64,000 nt of DNA from Vibrio sp. ED004. GTDB lineage: Bacteria; Pseudomonadota; Gammaproteobacteria; Enterobacterales; Vibrionaceae. Shown here in pieces: positions 55,839 to 63,878 of this stretch. The notes under the pieces were generated by a model. It was given only the letters and a program-made list of their open reading frames with translations. It searched no databases and was not told the DNA's origin. The position numbers and the translations under genes were made by a program. The DNA is taken from assembly GCF_023206395.1 (NCBI RefSeq), contig NZ_CP066150.1:1550001-1614000 (forward strand), given 5' to 3'. The first letter of the stretch is position 1. The number at the start of each line of letters is the position of its first letter.

Positions 55839-56357
55839 TTAAAGCATCTCTTTGGCTATCAAATGAAGTAAGAAGGTTTCACGCTCAATGCTCATGCCCT
55901 TTTTAGGACTTTCAGCCATCGTTTTTTCATTATGAGCGATCGCTTCATGGATATTCATCCACACCAGCTTCATTCCGTTTTTGACTTCATAATCTTCGTA
56001 AGCCGTTTCACCGAGCTCACGGTCGATCTTGCATGAGTAGCAGTAAGAGATCATGTGCATCATATCTGCGTCGTCTTTGTACCAAGGACGGAACTCTTCA
56101 AAAATACCGAATGGCTTGATGCTATGAATGTTCTTCGCACCCGTCTCTTCTTCCAGTTCACGAACCATGCCTGCAATAACATCTTCACCTTCATCTAAAC
56201 CGCCACCAGGAATGGTGTAGTCGTGATAACGCTCTGTATAAAGCATCAGAATGTCTTCGCCATCTAACACAATCGCACGGGCTGCGTTGCGCTTATATAC
56301 CGTTTTATTGTCTAGATGGTCGATATCAGGGTGAATAGTGGTTTTTAGGTGTCTCAT
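55839..56357 (-). CDS. NUDIX hydrolase
   Basis: A 172-residue protein. The Nudix box is complete: GGLDEGEDVIAGMVRELEEE followed by TGA, residues about 55-77. The rest has ARAIVLDGEDILMLYTERYHDYTIPGG in front. It hydrolyses a nucleoside diphosphate linked to another group; the substrate is not readable. No partner gene. Confidence 0.9.
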   Translation of the reverse strand: MRHLKTTIHPDIDHLDNKTVYKRNAARAIVLDGEDILMLYTERYHDYTIPGGGLDEGEDVIAGMVRELEEETGAKNIHSIKPFGIFEEFRPWYKDDADMMHMISYCYSCKIDRELGETAYEDYEVKNGMKLVWMNIHEAIAHNEKTMAESPKKGMSIERETFLLHLIAKEML

Positions 56358-56727
56358 GATTGTGACTGCTCTACTGAATTTGGCGGCATCATATCATAAT
56401 CATCAATAGATTCGAGGTGCACAATCGCCTTCAAGAGCGCTTTCCGACTTCACCTCCCTGCTGATAGCGCATCGCCACCGAGTCACAGTAAACCTCAAAC
56501 GAGCACGCGTCACGCGAGGAAGCTCCACTTGTAGCTTGGCTCTAGTTAGCTTGATCTAGCACTCAAAACTCGGCGAAATCCAACGAAATATCAACCTATT
56601 TCAATATCTTGACCAAATTAGGACAACCTTTTCTGAAATCTAAAATATACTCATTTCATAGAGCTTCTAATTGGGTTCTGTAGAACTTAACGCTTTCATT
56701 TGTAGAGTTATCACGTAGGAGATAAAC
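56358..56727. other. Intergenic region upstream of the DUF333 lipoprotein
   Basis: About 370 bp that hold the divergent promoters of the NUDIX and DUF333 genes. No gene, riboswitch-like fold or clear operator noted. Confidence 0.4.
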
Positions 56728-56982
56728 ATGAAGAAAATTGGTTTGATGGCTGTATTTGCCGTTGTATTAGGCGGTTGTGCAAACGACTATGCAGAATATA
56801 GCGAAGGCCAACGTGTTTCAGTCGCTAACCCAGCCGCGGTTTATTGTGTTCAACAGGACGGTGAATTAGATACGGTGACTGAAAACAATCAACGTACCAC
56901 TTACTGTGTATTCGATGACGGTGAGCGCATTGAACAGTGGGAGTACTACCGCAATAACCACGAGCAAGAAGCTGAAAAGTAA
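56728..56982 (+). CDS. DUF333-family small lipoprotein
   Basis: An 84-residue protein with a lipobox (MAVFAVVLGGC, Cys17). It has the DUF333 core: VANPAAVYCVQQDGEL, then TTYCVFDDGERIEQWEYYR. The two later Cys could be a disulphide. Members are small periplasmic lipoproteins, function unknown. GGAG-type site upstream (TAGGAGATAAAC). Confidence 0.88.
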   Translation: MKKIGLMAVFAVVLGGCANDYAEYSEGQRVSVANPAAVYCVQQDGELDTVTENNQRTTYCVFDDGERIEQWEYYRNNHEQEAEK

Positions 56983-57022
56983 TCACTTCGACTGCGAGTT
57001 TCTAACCTCACCGCTGTAAGAT

Positions 57023-57039
57023 CCCCCCCCAAAAAAAAA
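57023..57039. repeat. C8A9 homopolymer pair
   Basis: Eight C's followed by nine A's between the DUF333 gene and the membrane protein gene. Long C tracts are rare here. A hairpin with a CTGCCTTAAGGCAG core follows (57063-57076). It may be a slippage site but does not lie in a coding frame. Confidence 0.7.
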
Positions 57040-57198
57040 TTCTAGTACGTTACGTAAGCTGCCTGCCTTAAGGCAGCGGCTTACCGTATACACACACCAA
57101 TTGTACGGTGTTTTATTGCTGACATTTCCATGACATTGTGGAGACGATCGAGACGATAGAATGCCAGCCTGTTACAAAATATTACAAGCCGTATTGAT

Positions 57199-57876
57199 AT
57201 GAAAAGCCAATCTAAAACCAAAGAACAAACTCATATGTCACTTGAGCTCCCAGAGTTCACGCTGTCGCAATCAACCTCTCAAGTTATCTACAAACGATGT
57301 CAGACAGCGTTAGTCGTATTGGCGATCAGTATTGTCGCGAACCTTGCACTTCGAATTGACTTTGTATTGTTGAATGGCAATGTGGGTGAGATCTCAGTGA
57401 CTGAGATGCTCCAGCAGTTACTGCTTATCGTGACTTCTGGTTCTTTCATTTATCTCGCAAGAGAGAGGAGCGAAGTTAAACATGCAGCCCTTCTAATCAG
57501 TGCCTTCTTTGCTGTGATGTTTATCCGTGAGATGGACTTTTGGTTTGACAAAATTGTACATGGCGCATGGGTTGTGCCTGCACTTTTAGTTGCTGGTAGC
57601 GCGATTTTTTATGCTGTAAAGAACGGCAAGCGTACGATTGATCAACTGGCGCTGATACTAGCATCTCCGCACATGAACCTTTTGGTTACCGGTGTCATGC
57701 TACTGTTGGTATTTTCTCGCCTGTTTGGCATGGGCAGTTTTTGGCACAATGTTATGGGTGATGATTACGTTCGCGTGGTTAAAAATATTGCCGAAGAAGG
57801 TACCGAGCTTCTGGCCTATTGTTTAATCGCTTTTGCTAGTTTAAAAACGGTTCATGGCATCACGAGAAAGAAATAA
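57199..57876 (+). CDS. Multi-pass membrane protein, unknown
   Basis: A 225-residue protein with about six hydrophobic helices: CQTALVVLAISIVANLAL, LLLIVTSGSFIYLA, ALLISAFFAVMFI, AWVVPALLVAGSAIFYAV, LLVTGVMLLLVFSRLF and LLAYCLIAFASL. Charged residues lie in or near helices (REMDFWFDKIVHG and NIAEEGTELLAY) and may be functional. I do not recognise the family. The ATG at 57235 is an alternative start. It ends 4 bp from the convergent YdcF-like gene. Confidence 0.7.
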   Translation: MKSQSKTKEQTHMSLELPEFTLSQSTSQVIYKRCQTALVVLAISIVANLALRIDFVLLNGNVGEISVTEMLQQLLLIVTSGSFIYLARERSEVKHAALLISAFFAVMFIREMDFWFDKIVHGAWVVPALLVAGSAIFYAVKNGKRTIDQLALILASPHMNLLVTGVMLLLVFSRLFGMGSFWHNVMGDDYVRVVKNIAEEGTELLAYCLIAFASLKTVHGITRKK

Positions 57877-57880
57877 ACAC

Positions 57881-58759
57881 TTATCGCCACCAGCGATGTG
57901 TGTGATCCGATTCGGGATCTAAATATCGATTCAATAAAGTCAGGTTAGTGTCTAGTAGTGCTAGATATTCCCTGACTTTTTTTATGTCAGTATCCACCGG
58001 AGTCTGTTGAATACAATGCTCCAATACTGGAAGCAGGCTTTCCACGATACCAAAAAGAGATGAATCCCCTACCAATTCTTTTGCTTTAACCAACGCTTCA
58101 ACAGAGAGTCTTTGTGGCTCTTCCCTAACGATATCTAAATCTCGTTGAAACGCCCCTGCGCTTACGCCTTCAAGGTAAACTCGATACGTCGTGAGTACAT
58201 CCATCAACAAAAACAGTTGGCCTTGAGTCGTTTGGTGCGGGTATGGCACCGGAATATGACATTCCAACTTGCGATCTATCTGTAGCTCTACATTTAGCGC
58301 TGAACACTTTTCGATAAGCACCTTAAGCAGGCCTTGCTCGTCCATCAACGCTTGAATCTCAAAGATGCGTTGCAGGTGATAATCGTTCGAGATAAAGGTT
58401 ACTTTGACACTCTGCCCGCGAGTAAAAAGCCCGCTCTCAAGCATTTCTGAAGCCAAATTCTGAATGTTCTCTACCGTGTTTGTTGAACGTTGCTCAAGTA
58501 AGATTGCACCCAAATTAAATGGATGTTCGTACTGAGCTTCAAGCTCTCGAAAATACTGGTGCATTGCATCCGCTTCAGAGAGAGTTTGCCCCTTTGTTAC
58601 CCCGCCACAAAATGCAACGGCCGTTTGCTGATTCGACTCTTCAACCAAAAGCTCCGCCAGATACCCTACTAAAGCATCAACTCGACTGATTCCTTCATCA
58701 GTCAATTTATTCTCATTAAGTCGCTTACCCAGCACAATAAGGAGGTGATTAATGCTCAT
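57881..58759 (-). CDS. YdcF/DUF218-family protein with a C-terminal extension
   Basis: A 292-residue protein from ATG 58759; a longer frame from 58882 has no homology-like start. The N-terminal half fits DUF218: HLLIVLGKRLNENKLTDEG, VAFCGGVTKGQTLSEADAM, RSTNTVENIQNL and FISNDYHLQRI. The C-terminal 100 residues are helical and not part of the usual domain. YdcF-like proteins bind SAM or act on envelope lipids, but the role is open. No N-terminal membrane helix, unlike SanA/ElyC, so it is probably cytosolic. Confidence 0.8.
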   Translation of the reverse strand: MSINHLLIVLGKRLNENKLTDEGISRVDALVGYLAELLVEESNQQTAVAFCGGVTKGQTLSEADAMHQYFRELEAQYEHPFNLGAILLEQRSTNTVENIQNLASEMLESGLFTRGQSVKVTFISNDYHLQRIFEIQALMDEQGLLKVLIEKCSALNVELQIDRKLECHIPVPYPHQTTQGQLFLLMDVLTTYRVYLEGVSAGAFQRDLDIVREEPQRLSVEALVKAKELVGDSSLFGIVESLLPVLEHCIQQTPVDTDIKKVREYLALLDTNLTLLNRYLDPESDHTHRWWR

Positions 58760-59095
58760 TTTATGTTCAAGTCTCGTTTTAGTGATTAGATAGAGTGAAT
58801 TATGTATACAATATCCAGTAACAAAAGTATTTTTAAATTCTCTTAGGTTGCTCGCAATAATGCTCACTATTGATGGCAACACCTAAGGCAATGCAGGAAT
58901 AGACGTGGCGCTTTAAAGCAAAAATAACACGCTCTTGCATTTCATTGCTCTGACCTTGCTAACACAAGTTTCAATAAAAGAGACGTTTCAAGCACAGAAC
59001 AAGCTCGACTAAAAATGTTTCATGAAAAGTGAAACGAACAAAATACAAATTTTACACAGAGTTCGTACATCGAACCGTCTTCACAGGAAGTTACT

Positions 59096-60466
59096 ATGCT
59101 GTCTATTTTTGACATTTACAAAATCGGGGTCGGGCCTTCCAGCTCCCATACCAACGGACCAATGATCGCTGGGTTTAATTTTACCCAAAAAATTGAATCT
59201 GTACTTGGTCAAGTTACCCGTATTCAAATTGACTTATACGGCTCATTGTCACTAACAGGCATTGGTCACCACACCGACCGTGCAACCCTGTTAGGCCTAC
59301 TTGGCAACCGCCCTGATACAATCAAAATAACCAGCGCTAATGCGGCCATGCGTAAAGCGATTGAAGATAAATCTTTAATGGTGAGTGGCAACCATGAAAT
59401 TCATTTCGATGTAGAAAGTGACCTGCTCTTCCACAAAACCAACCTACCACTTCATGAGAACGGCATGACTATCTCTGCCTTTGATGAAAGTGGTAGCCTT
59501 TTGGACATGGAAACCTACTACTCGATTGGTGGTGGCTTTATCGCAACCGCTGATGAACTTCAAAATGGCAAGCAAGAGTCAGAAACACAAGTTGAATTCC
59601 CCTTCTCTTCTGCCGACCAATTGCTTGAACTATCCGACCAAAATGGACTGAGCCTTGGTGGTTTAGTCCTACGTAACGAAGTGTCGTTCCAAGGCATGGA
59701 TGTGATTGATCAGAAAGCCGACCAAATTTGGAAGGTGATGTCTCTGTGTATGCAGCGTGGCTTCGACACCGAAGGTATCCTTGATGGTGGTCTAGAAGTC
59801 ACACGCCGAGCGCCTGCGCTTTTGAAGAAGCTCGAAGCGAATGCCTCTATTGAAAATGATCCAATGGAGATCATGGATTGGATTAACCTGTTTGCCTTTG
59901 CAGTAAGCGAAGAGAATGCAGCGGGTGGTCAAGTCGTGACATCACCGACGAATGGTGCGGCTGGCGTTATTCCTGCAGTATTAATGTACTACCATCGTTT
60001 CATCAAAGAACTGGATACCAAACAACTGAAAGACTTCTTAGCGGTGTCTGGTGCTATCGGTATCCTGTACAAAACCAATGCTTCTATTTCTGGCGCTGAA
60101 GTGGGTTGTCAGGGGGAGGTTGGCGTTTCTTCTTCGATGGCAGCTGCAGGCTTAACTGCCCTGCGCGGCGGCAGTAACGAGCAGATCTGTATTGCGGCTG
60201 AGATTGCAATGGAGCATTCTCTGGGCATGACATGCGACCCAATCGGCGGGCTAGTACAGGTACCGTGTATTGAACGTAACGCTATGGGTGCGATGAAAGC
60301 CATCAACGCATCACGTATGGCGCTGAAGCGCACCAGCAAGTGTCTTATCTCGTTAGACAAAGTTATTGAAACCATGTATCAAACAGGTAAAGACATGAAC
60401 AAGAAGTACCGTGAAACGTCTTTGGGCGGCTTGGCGGTGATTCACATGGCACCACCGTGTGAATAA
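59096..60466 (+). CDS. sdaA: L-serine ammonia-lyase, Fe-S type
   Basis: A 456-residue single-chain enzyme. The start is MLSIFDIYKIGVGPSSSHTNGPM, a sure mark. The 4Fe-4S Cys are in GCQGEVGVSS, GMTCDPIGG and VPCIERN. It turns serine into pyruvate and ammonia in the cytosol. AGGAAG is well placed. In this window it complements kbl-tdh and the aldolase, which yield glycine, and the peptide transporter after it. Confidence 0.95.
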   Translation: MLSIFDIYKIGVGPSSSHTNGPMIAGFNFTQKIESVLGQVTRIQIDLYGSLSLTGIGHHTDRATLLGLLGNRPDTIKITSANAAMRKAIEDKSLMVSGNHEIHFDVESDLLFHKTNLPLHENGMTISAFDESGSLLDMETYYSIGGGFIATADELQNGKQESETQVEFPFSSADQLLELSDQNGLSLGGLVLRNEVSFQGMDVIDQKADQIWKVMSLCMQRGFDTEGILDGGLEVTRRAPALLKKLEANASIENDPMEIMDWINLFAFAVSEENAAGGQVVTSPTNGAAGVIPAVLMYYHRFIKELDTKQLKDFLAVSGAIGILYKTNASISGAEVGCQGEVGVSSSMAAAGLTALRGGSNEQICIAAEIAMEHSLGMTCDPIGGLVQVPCIERNAMGAMKAINASRMALKRTSKCLISLDKVIETMYQTGKDMNKKYRETSLGGLAVIHMAPPCE

Positions 60467-60539
60467 CAGACAAGAACACGAGTGCAGAGAGCCCCTTTAG
60501 AGACGGCATTCTTGTAAACTTAGTTTTCAATATCAAAAC

Positions 60540-60570
60540 AAAGCCAGCCGCCAAGCTGGCTTTTTTATTA
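60540..60570 (+). terminator. Terminator of sdaA
   Basis: A 9-bp stem AAAGCCAGC / GCTGGCTTT with loop CGCCAA and a T-run, 70 bp after the stop. The rest of the gap to 60881 is AT-rich with the promoter of the next gene and nothing else I can support. Confidence 0.9.
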
Positions 60571-60881
60571 ACGAGAACTCAGCCGCCAATTGAAAGTGAT
60601 ACTCACTTAAAAACATTTACCGAATGAATCTCGCTAACTTTCTCTTTAATAGTTCATTACTTAGCCACAAATCAAGACGGCTAATTTTTACACAGCCACG
60701 CATCCACTAGCAAAATCTAACATTGCAAATTTCATTCATGAGGAATATGAATGCACTCATAAGAAAAGATATATCGAGCAAAGTCCGGTTTGGGATACAT
60801 GTTTCAGTTTATGTATTACTAGCAATGGTATTATAATTGGGTAATTACACTACATATTAATACTAATGTGAGAATAAAATA

Positions 60882-62360
60882 ATGTGGAATAGATTAAACA
60901 AATCAATGATGTTCTGCCAAATGATGTTTGGACTTTCGTTCTATGGCGTCATGGTGATCTTGACTCGTTTCTTCCTTGAAGACCTTAACTACAATGAAGC
61001 TGACACCATGATGGTCGTTGGTGCTTTCTCTGCAATCGGACCACTGTTTGCTATCGCAGGTGGCTTCATCGCCGACAAATTTTTAGGTGCTTACCGTTCT
61101 TTAACCATTGCCTTTTTAGGCTTCGCAAGTGGTTATGTTTTACTGGTACTCGGTGCAGCAGCAACCAATGTACCTATGGCATTATGTGGTATCGCTTTAG
61201 CAAGTTATGCACGTGGTTTGATGTCTCCTTCTTACCCAAGTCTTTACAAACGCACGTTCAAAACTCAAGAAGATTTTGAAAACTGCTACCCTATCAACTA
61301 CTCAGTAAACAACATTGGTGCACTACTAGGCCAATACTTGTTCCCAATGCTAGTGCTTGTTGTTGGTTTCCACGGCGGTTTCCTTCTTTCAGCTGTTCTA
61401 GCTGGCGCTGCGCTTCTAATGATGATCTTTGTTCGCAAAGGCCTTGTTGAAGCAAGTGCAGAGATCGATCAACAACCAGTAAGCACTAAAAACTGGGCAG
61501 CGTTCCTTGGTCTTTCTGCCGCTATGATTGGCTTGGTATTCTTCATGTTCTCTAACATGGATATCGGCCAAAACATCGTATACGCAATTGGCGGTGCAGC
61601 GATCGTCTACTTTGTTTCTTTGATGTTGAAATCGAAGAAATCAGACATGCTGAAGATGGGCACTATCTTAATCATCACATTCCTTACTACCTGTTTCTTC
61701 GTGTACTACGGTCAAATGATGACATCGATGACAATGGTAGCGATCAACACAATGCGTGGTGACCTATTTGGCTTCATCCCTGTCGCTCCAGAAGCGTCAA
61801 TGGCAATGAACCCACTGTGGTGTATGGTTGCTGGTCCTATCATCGCGGGTATCTTCTCTAACCTAGAAAAGAAAAACATTAACTTCTCTACTGCAACCAA
61901 AGTAGGTTTCTCTTTCATTCTAACGGCTATCGCTTTCGGTATCCTGACAATGGCAGTGACCACAGTTGGTGACGACGTTCTGATTCGTCCTGAAGTATTC
62001 CTAGCAATCCACTTCTTCCTAGCATTTGGTGAAGTAATTGTTGGCTCTATGGTTGTGGCGTTCATTCTGTCTGTTGCACCTAAGCACATCGAGAACTTCT
62101 CAGTAAGCTTGTTCTCTGTAGCAATCGCCCTATCAGGCATTGTTGGTGCGGTATTCTCAACGTCAATCGCACTAGAGAAAGGCCAAGAGATCACACAAGA
62201 GATCGTGCAAACGGTTTACGGCGATTACTTCCAAATGCTGACTGTTCTAGCAGTCGTGATGGTAGGTATTGCGATGGCGGCGTCATTCATTATTCGTAAG
62301 ATGCTAGAAGCAGCAAAAGCCGCTGATGAAACGATTGAACTAGAGCAAGCTAACAGCTAA
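60882..62360 (+). CDS. POT-family proton-coupled peptide transporter
   Basis: A 492-residue protein with about fourteen hydrophobic helices. The PINYSVNNIGALLGQ motif in helix 4-5 and GGFIADKFLGAYRSL after helix 2 are marks of the POT/PTR family, which imports di- and tripeptides with protons. The classic ExxERFxYY motif at helix 1 is not seen; the start is MMFCQMMFGLSFYGV, so this is a divergent member and may carry other substrates. The terminator is next to the IS1111-type element. Confidence 0.85.
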   Translation: MWNRLNKSMMFCQMMFGLSFYGVMVILTRFFLEDLNYNEADTMMVVGAFSAIGPLFAIAGGFIADKFLGAYRSLTIAFLGFASGYVLLVLGAAATNVPMALCGIALASYARGLMSPSYPSLYKRTFKTQEDFENCYPINYSVNNIGALLGQYLFPMLVLVVGFHGGFLLSAVLAGAALLMMIFVRKGLVEASAEIDQQPVSTKNWAAFLGLSAAMIGLVFFMFSNMDIGQNIVYAIGGAAIVYFVSLMLKSKKSDMLKMGTILIITFLTTCFFVYYGQMMTSMTMVAINTMRGDLFGFIPVAPEASMAMNPLWCMVAGPIIAGIFSNLEKKNINFSTATKVGFSFILTAIAFGILTMAVTTVGDDVLIRPEVFLAIHFFLAFGEVIVGSMVVAFILSVAPKHIENFSVSLFSVAIALSGIVGAVFSTSIALEKGQEITQEIVQTVYGDYFQMLTVLAVVMVGIAMAASFIIRKMLEAAKAADETIELEQANS

Positions 62361-62391
62361 TTACTCTCACGTTCAACCACGCTAACACATC

Positions 62392-62417
62392 AAGCCCTTT
62401 AGTTTTCTAAAGGGCTT
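62392..62417 (+). terminator. Terminator hairpin of the POT gene, abutting the IS1111-type element
   Basis: A 10-bp stem AAGCCCTTTA / TAAAGGGCTT with loop GTTTTC, 31 bp after the stop. No T-run follows directly; a T5 run is found just beyond the other end of the element (63734-63738), which suggests that the insertion split the terminator. Confidence 0.85.
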
Positions 62418-62485
62418 AATTATATGGTCCGCCTCACTCTCAAGCCCTTAAGCTTAGAGTAGGCTCTCAGAATGAGGTGAACCAT

Positions 62486-63498
62486 ATGTCTTCTATTCAT
62501 ATTTTAGGTATCGACCTAGGTAAACACTGCTTCCATGCTATCGCACATAACCGTTGTGGGGTGGAGGTGCTTCGTCGTAAATTTAATCGCAATCAACTCT
62601 TAATCTTTCTTAGTAAAATAGAACCAACAACTATTGCTTTCGAAGCTTGTGGCGGTGCTCATTGGCTTGCTCGAAAGTGTGGTGAGCTTGGTCATCAACC
62701 CCGACTTATTCCTCCTCAGTATGTAAAGCCTTATGTCAAAGGCAATAAAAACGATTTCATCGATGCTTCAGCGATCGCAGAGGCTGCGAGTCGACCGACC
62801 ATGAGATTTGTGGCTGTAAAAGTGAAGAGGCTCAAGTCATCGCAGCGATTCATCGAGTCAGAGATAGTTATATCAAGGAGAGAACCGCCACTATGTCGCG
62901 GATCGGCGCGATCTTACTTGAGTTTGGCCTTAGCTTTCCCAAAGGGCATGCAAAGATGAAGTCTCTGTTTCAATGGTTAGCAGAACAAACAGTATCACTA
63001 CCAAAAAGCTTGCTATGTGAATTGATATCTATCCATGAACACTACAAGTACCTCAATGAACAAATCAAAACCCAAGATATCAAGCTTCAAACTATTGTTG
63101 ATAATAACGAAAGTGCTCAATTATTAAAACTATCCCTGGAATTGGCGATCTTACTCTCCACATTGTGTATTGCTGATGTAAGCTCTCCGAGTAACTTCAC
63201 CAATGGCCGCGAGATGGCGGCTTGGTTGGGACTTGTACCAAGGCAATTCTCAACGGGAGGAAATACCAAGCTACTTGGTATGAGTAAACGAGGAAATAAG
63301 CACCTCAGAACTCTGTTTATCCATGGCGCAAGAGCTGTACTCTCTAGGCTAGAGACGACAGGGAAAGTGTTTGGAGAGTGGCTTGTGAACCTACGAGCCA
63401 CCAAACCATTTAATGTAGTGGTAGTTGCATTAGCCAACAAGCTAGTGAGGATAGCTTGGGCGGTGTTATACCACCGCCAAGCTTTTAAGGCTGTTTAG
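62486..63498 (+). pseudogene. IS110-family DEDD transposase with one frameshift
   Basis: From ATG 62486 the protein has the RuvC-like motifs GIDLGKH (Asp), TIAFEACGG (Glu) and KNDFIDASAIAEA (Asp). At 62818-62821 (AAAA) the frame shifts by -1; after this VKSEEAQVIAAIHRVRD continues in the other frame. The C-terminal domain (GGNTKLLGMSKRGNKHLR with the serine of this family) is intact. One lost A, or slippage at A-AAA-G, would explain it. Without frameshifting only a 157-residue product forms. Confidence 0.85.
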
Positions 63499-63720
63499 CT
63501 ATAACCAAGTTTGCAACGCCAATGAACGTGATGACAAAAACGGTCAATCGGCCAGATTAAGAACCTGACACAAAAAATAGCAATCAATGCTTTGGGCTTT
63601 TTAAGGATAACCTGGCGCGGATATCATCGTGGAGCTGGGAAGCTAGTGCTCCCAACAAGGACTCCGAATACATTAGCGCAAACCAACTCCGTTATTACTT
63701 AATTGTAGTTGCAATAACGG
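63499..63720 (+). ncRNA. Candidate bridge/seek RNA of the IS1111-group element
   Basis: Elements of this group encode in their 3' end a guide RNA that pairs with target and donor DNA. The 222-bp region between the transposase stop and the right repeat has no ORF but has foldable parts: GGGA / TCCC around 63635-63654 and an 8-bp stem CCGTTATT / AATAACGG (63689-63696 / 63713-63720). GGGCTTTTT at 63594-63602 matches the reconstructed target, the 3' arm and T-run of the POT terminator. The role follows from the family; the exact RNA ends are unknown. Confidence 0.6.
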
Positions 63721-63800
63721 GGCGGACCATACATTTTTGTCGATGAGTTTTAGCGACAAAATAGAGGAGCTCTGGTTAGATTGCACTTATGTAAATTACA

Positions 63801-63819
63801 GTAAATGATAATTATTAGT
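63801..63819. promoter_or_regulatory. Fur-like box
   Basis: GTAAATGATAATTATTAGT matches the 19-bp Fur consensus at 14 positions, with the AATGATAAT core exact. It is 60 bp before the siderophore-interacting protein gene. Confidence 0.7.
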
Positions 63820-63878
63820 ATTGAGTGTTTTCTGGTTCAGGATTATGATGTCGGAATCAAAATCTAAGAGAGCCTTAT

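Larger units (their letters stand above)
62418..63733 (+). mobile_element. IS1111-group (IS110 family) insertion sequence
   Basis: The inverted repeats TATGGTCCGCC (62423-62433) and GGCGGACCATA (63721-63731) lie a few bases inside the ends, as expected for IS1111-group elements, which have subterminal repeats and no target duplication. The exact ends are inferred from the terminator fragments on either side. The element holds a DEDD transposase at 62486-63498 and a 3' non-coding region of about 230 bp. Confidence 0.85.

Noticed and set aside
61712..62194. 160-residue minus-strand frame inside the POT transporter gene
   Set aside because: Shadow of a membrane protein; no start signal or motif.
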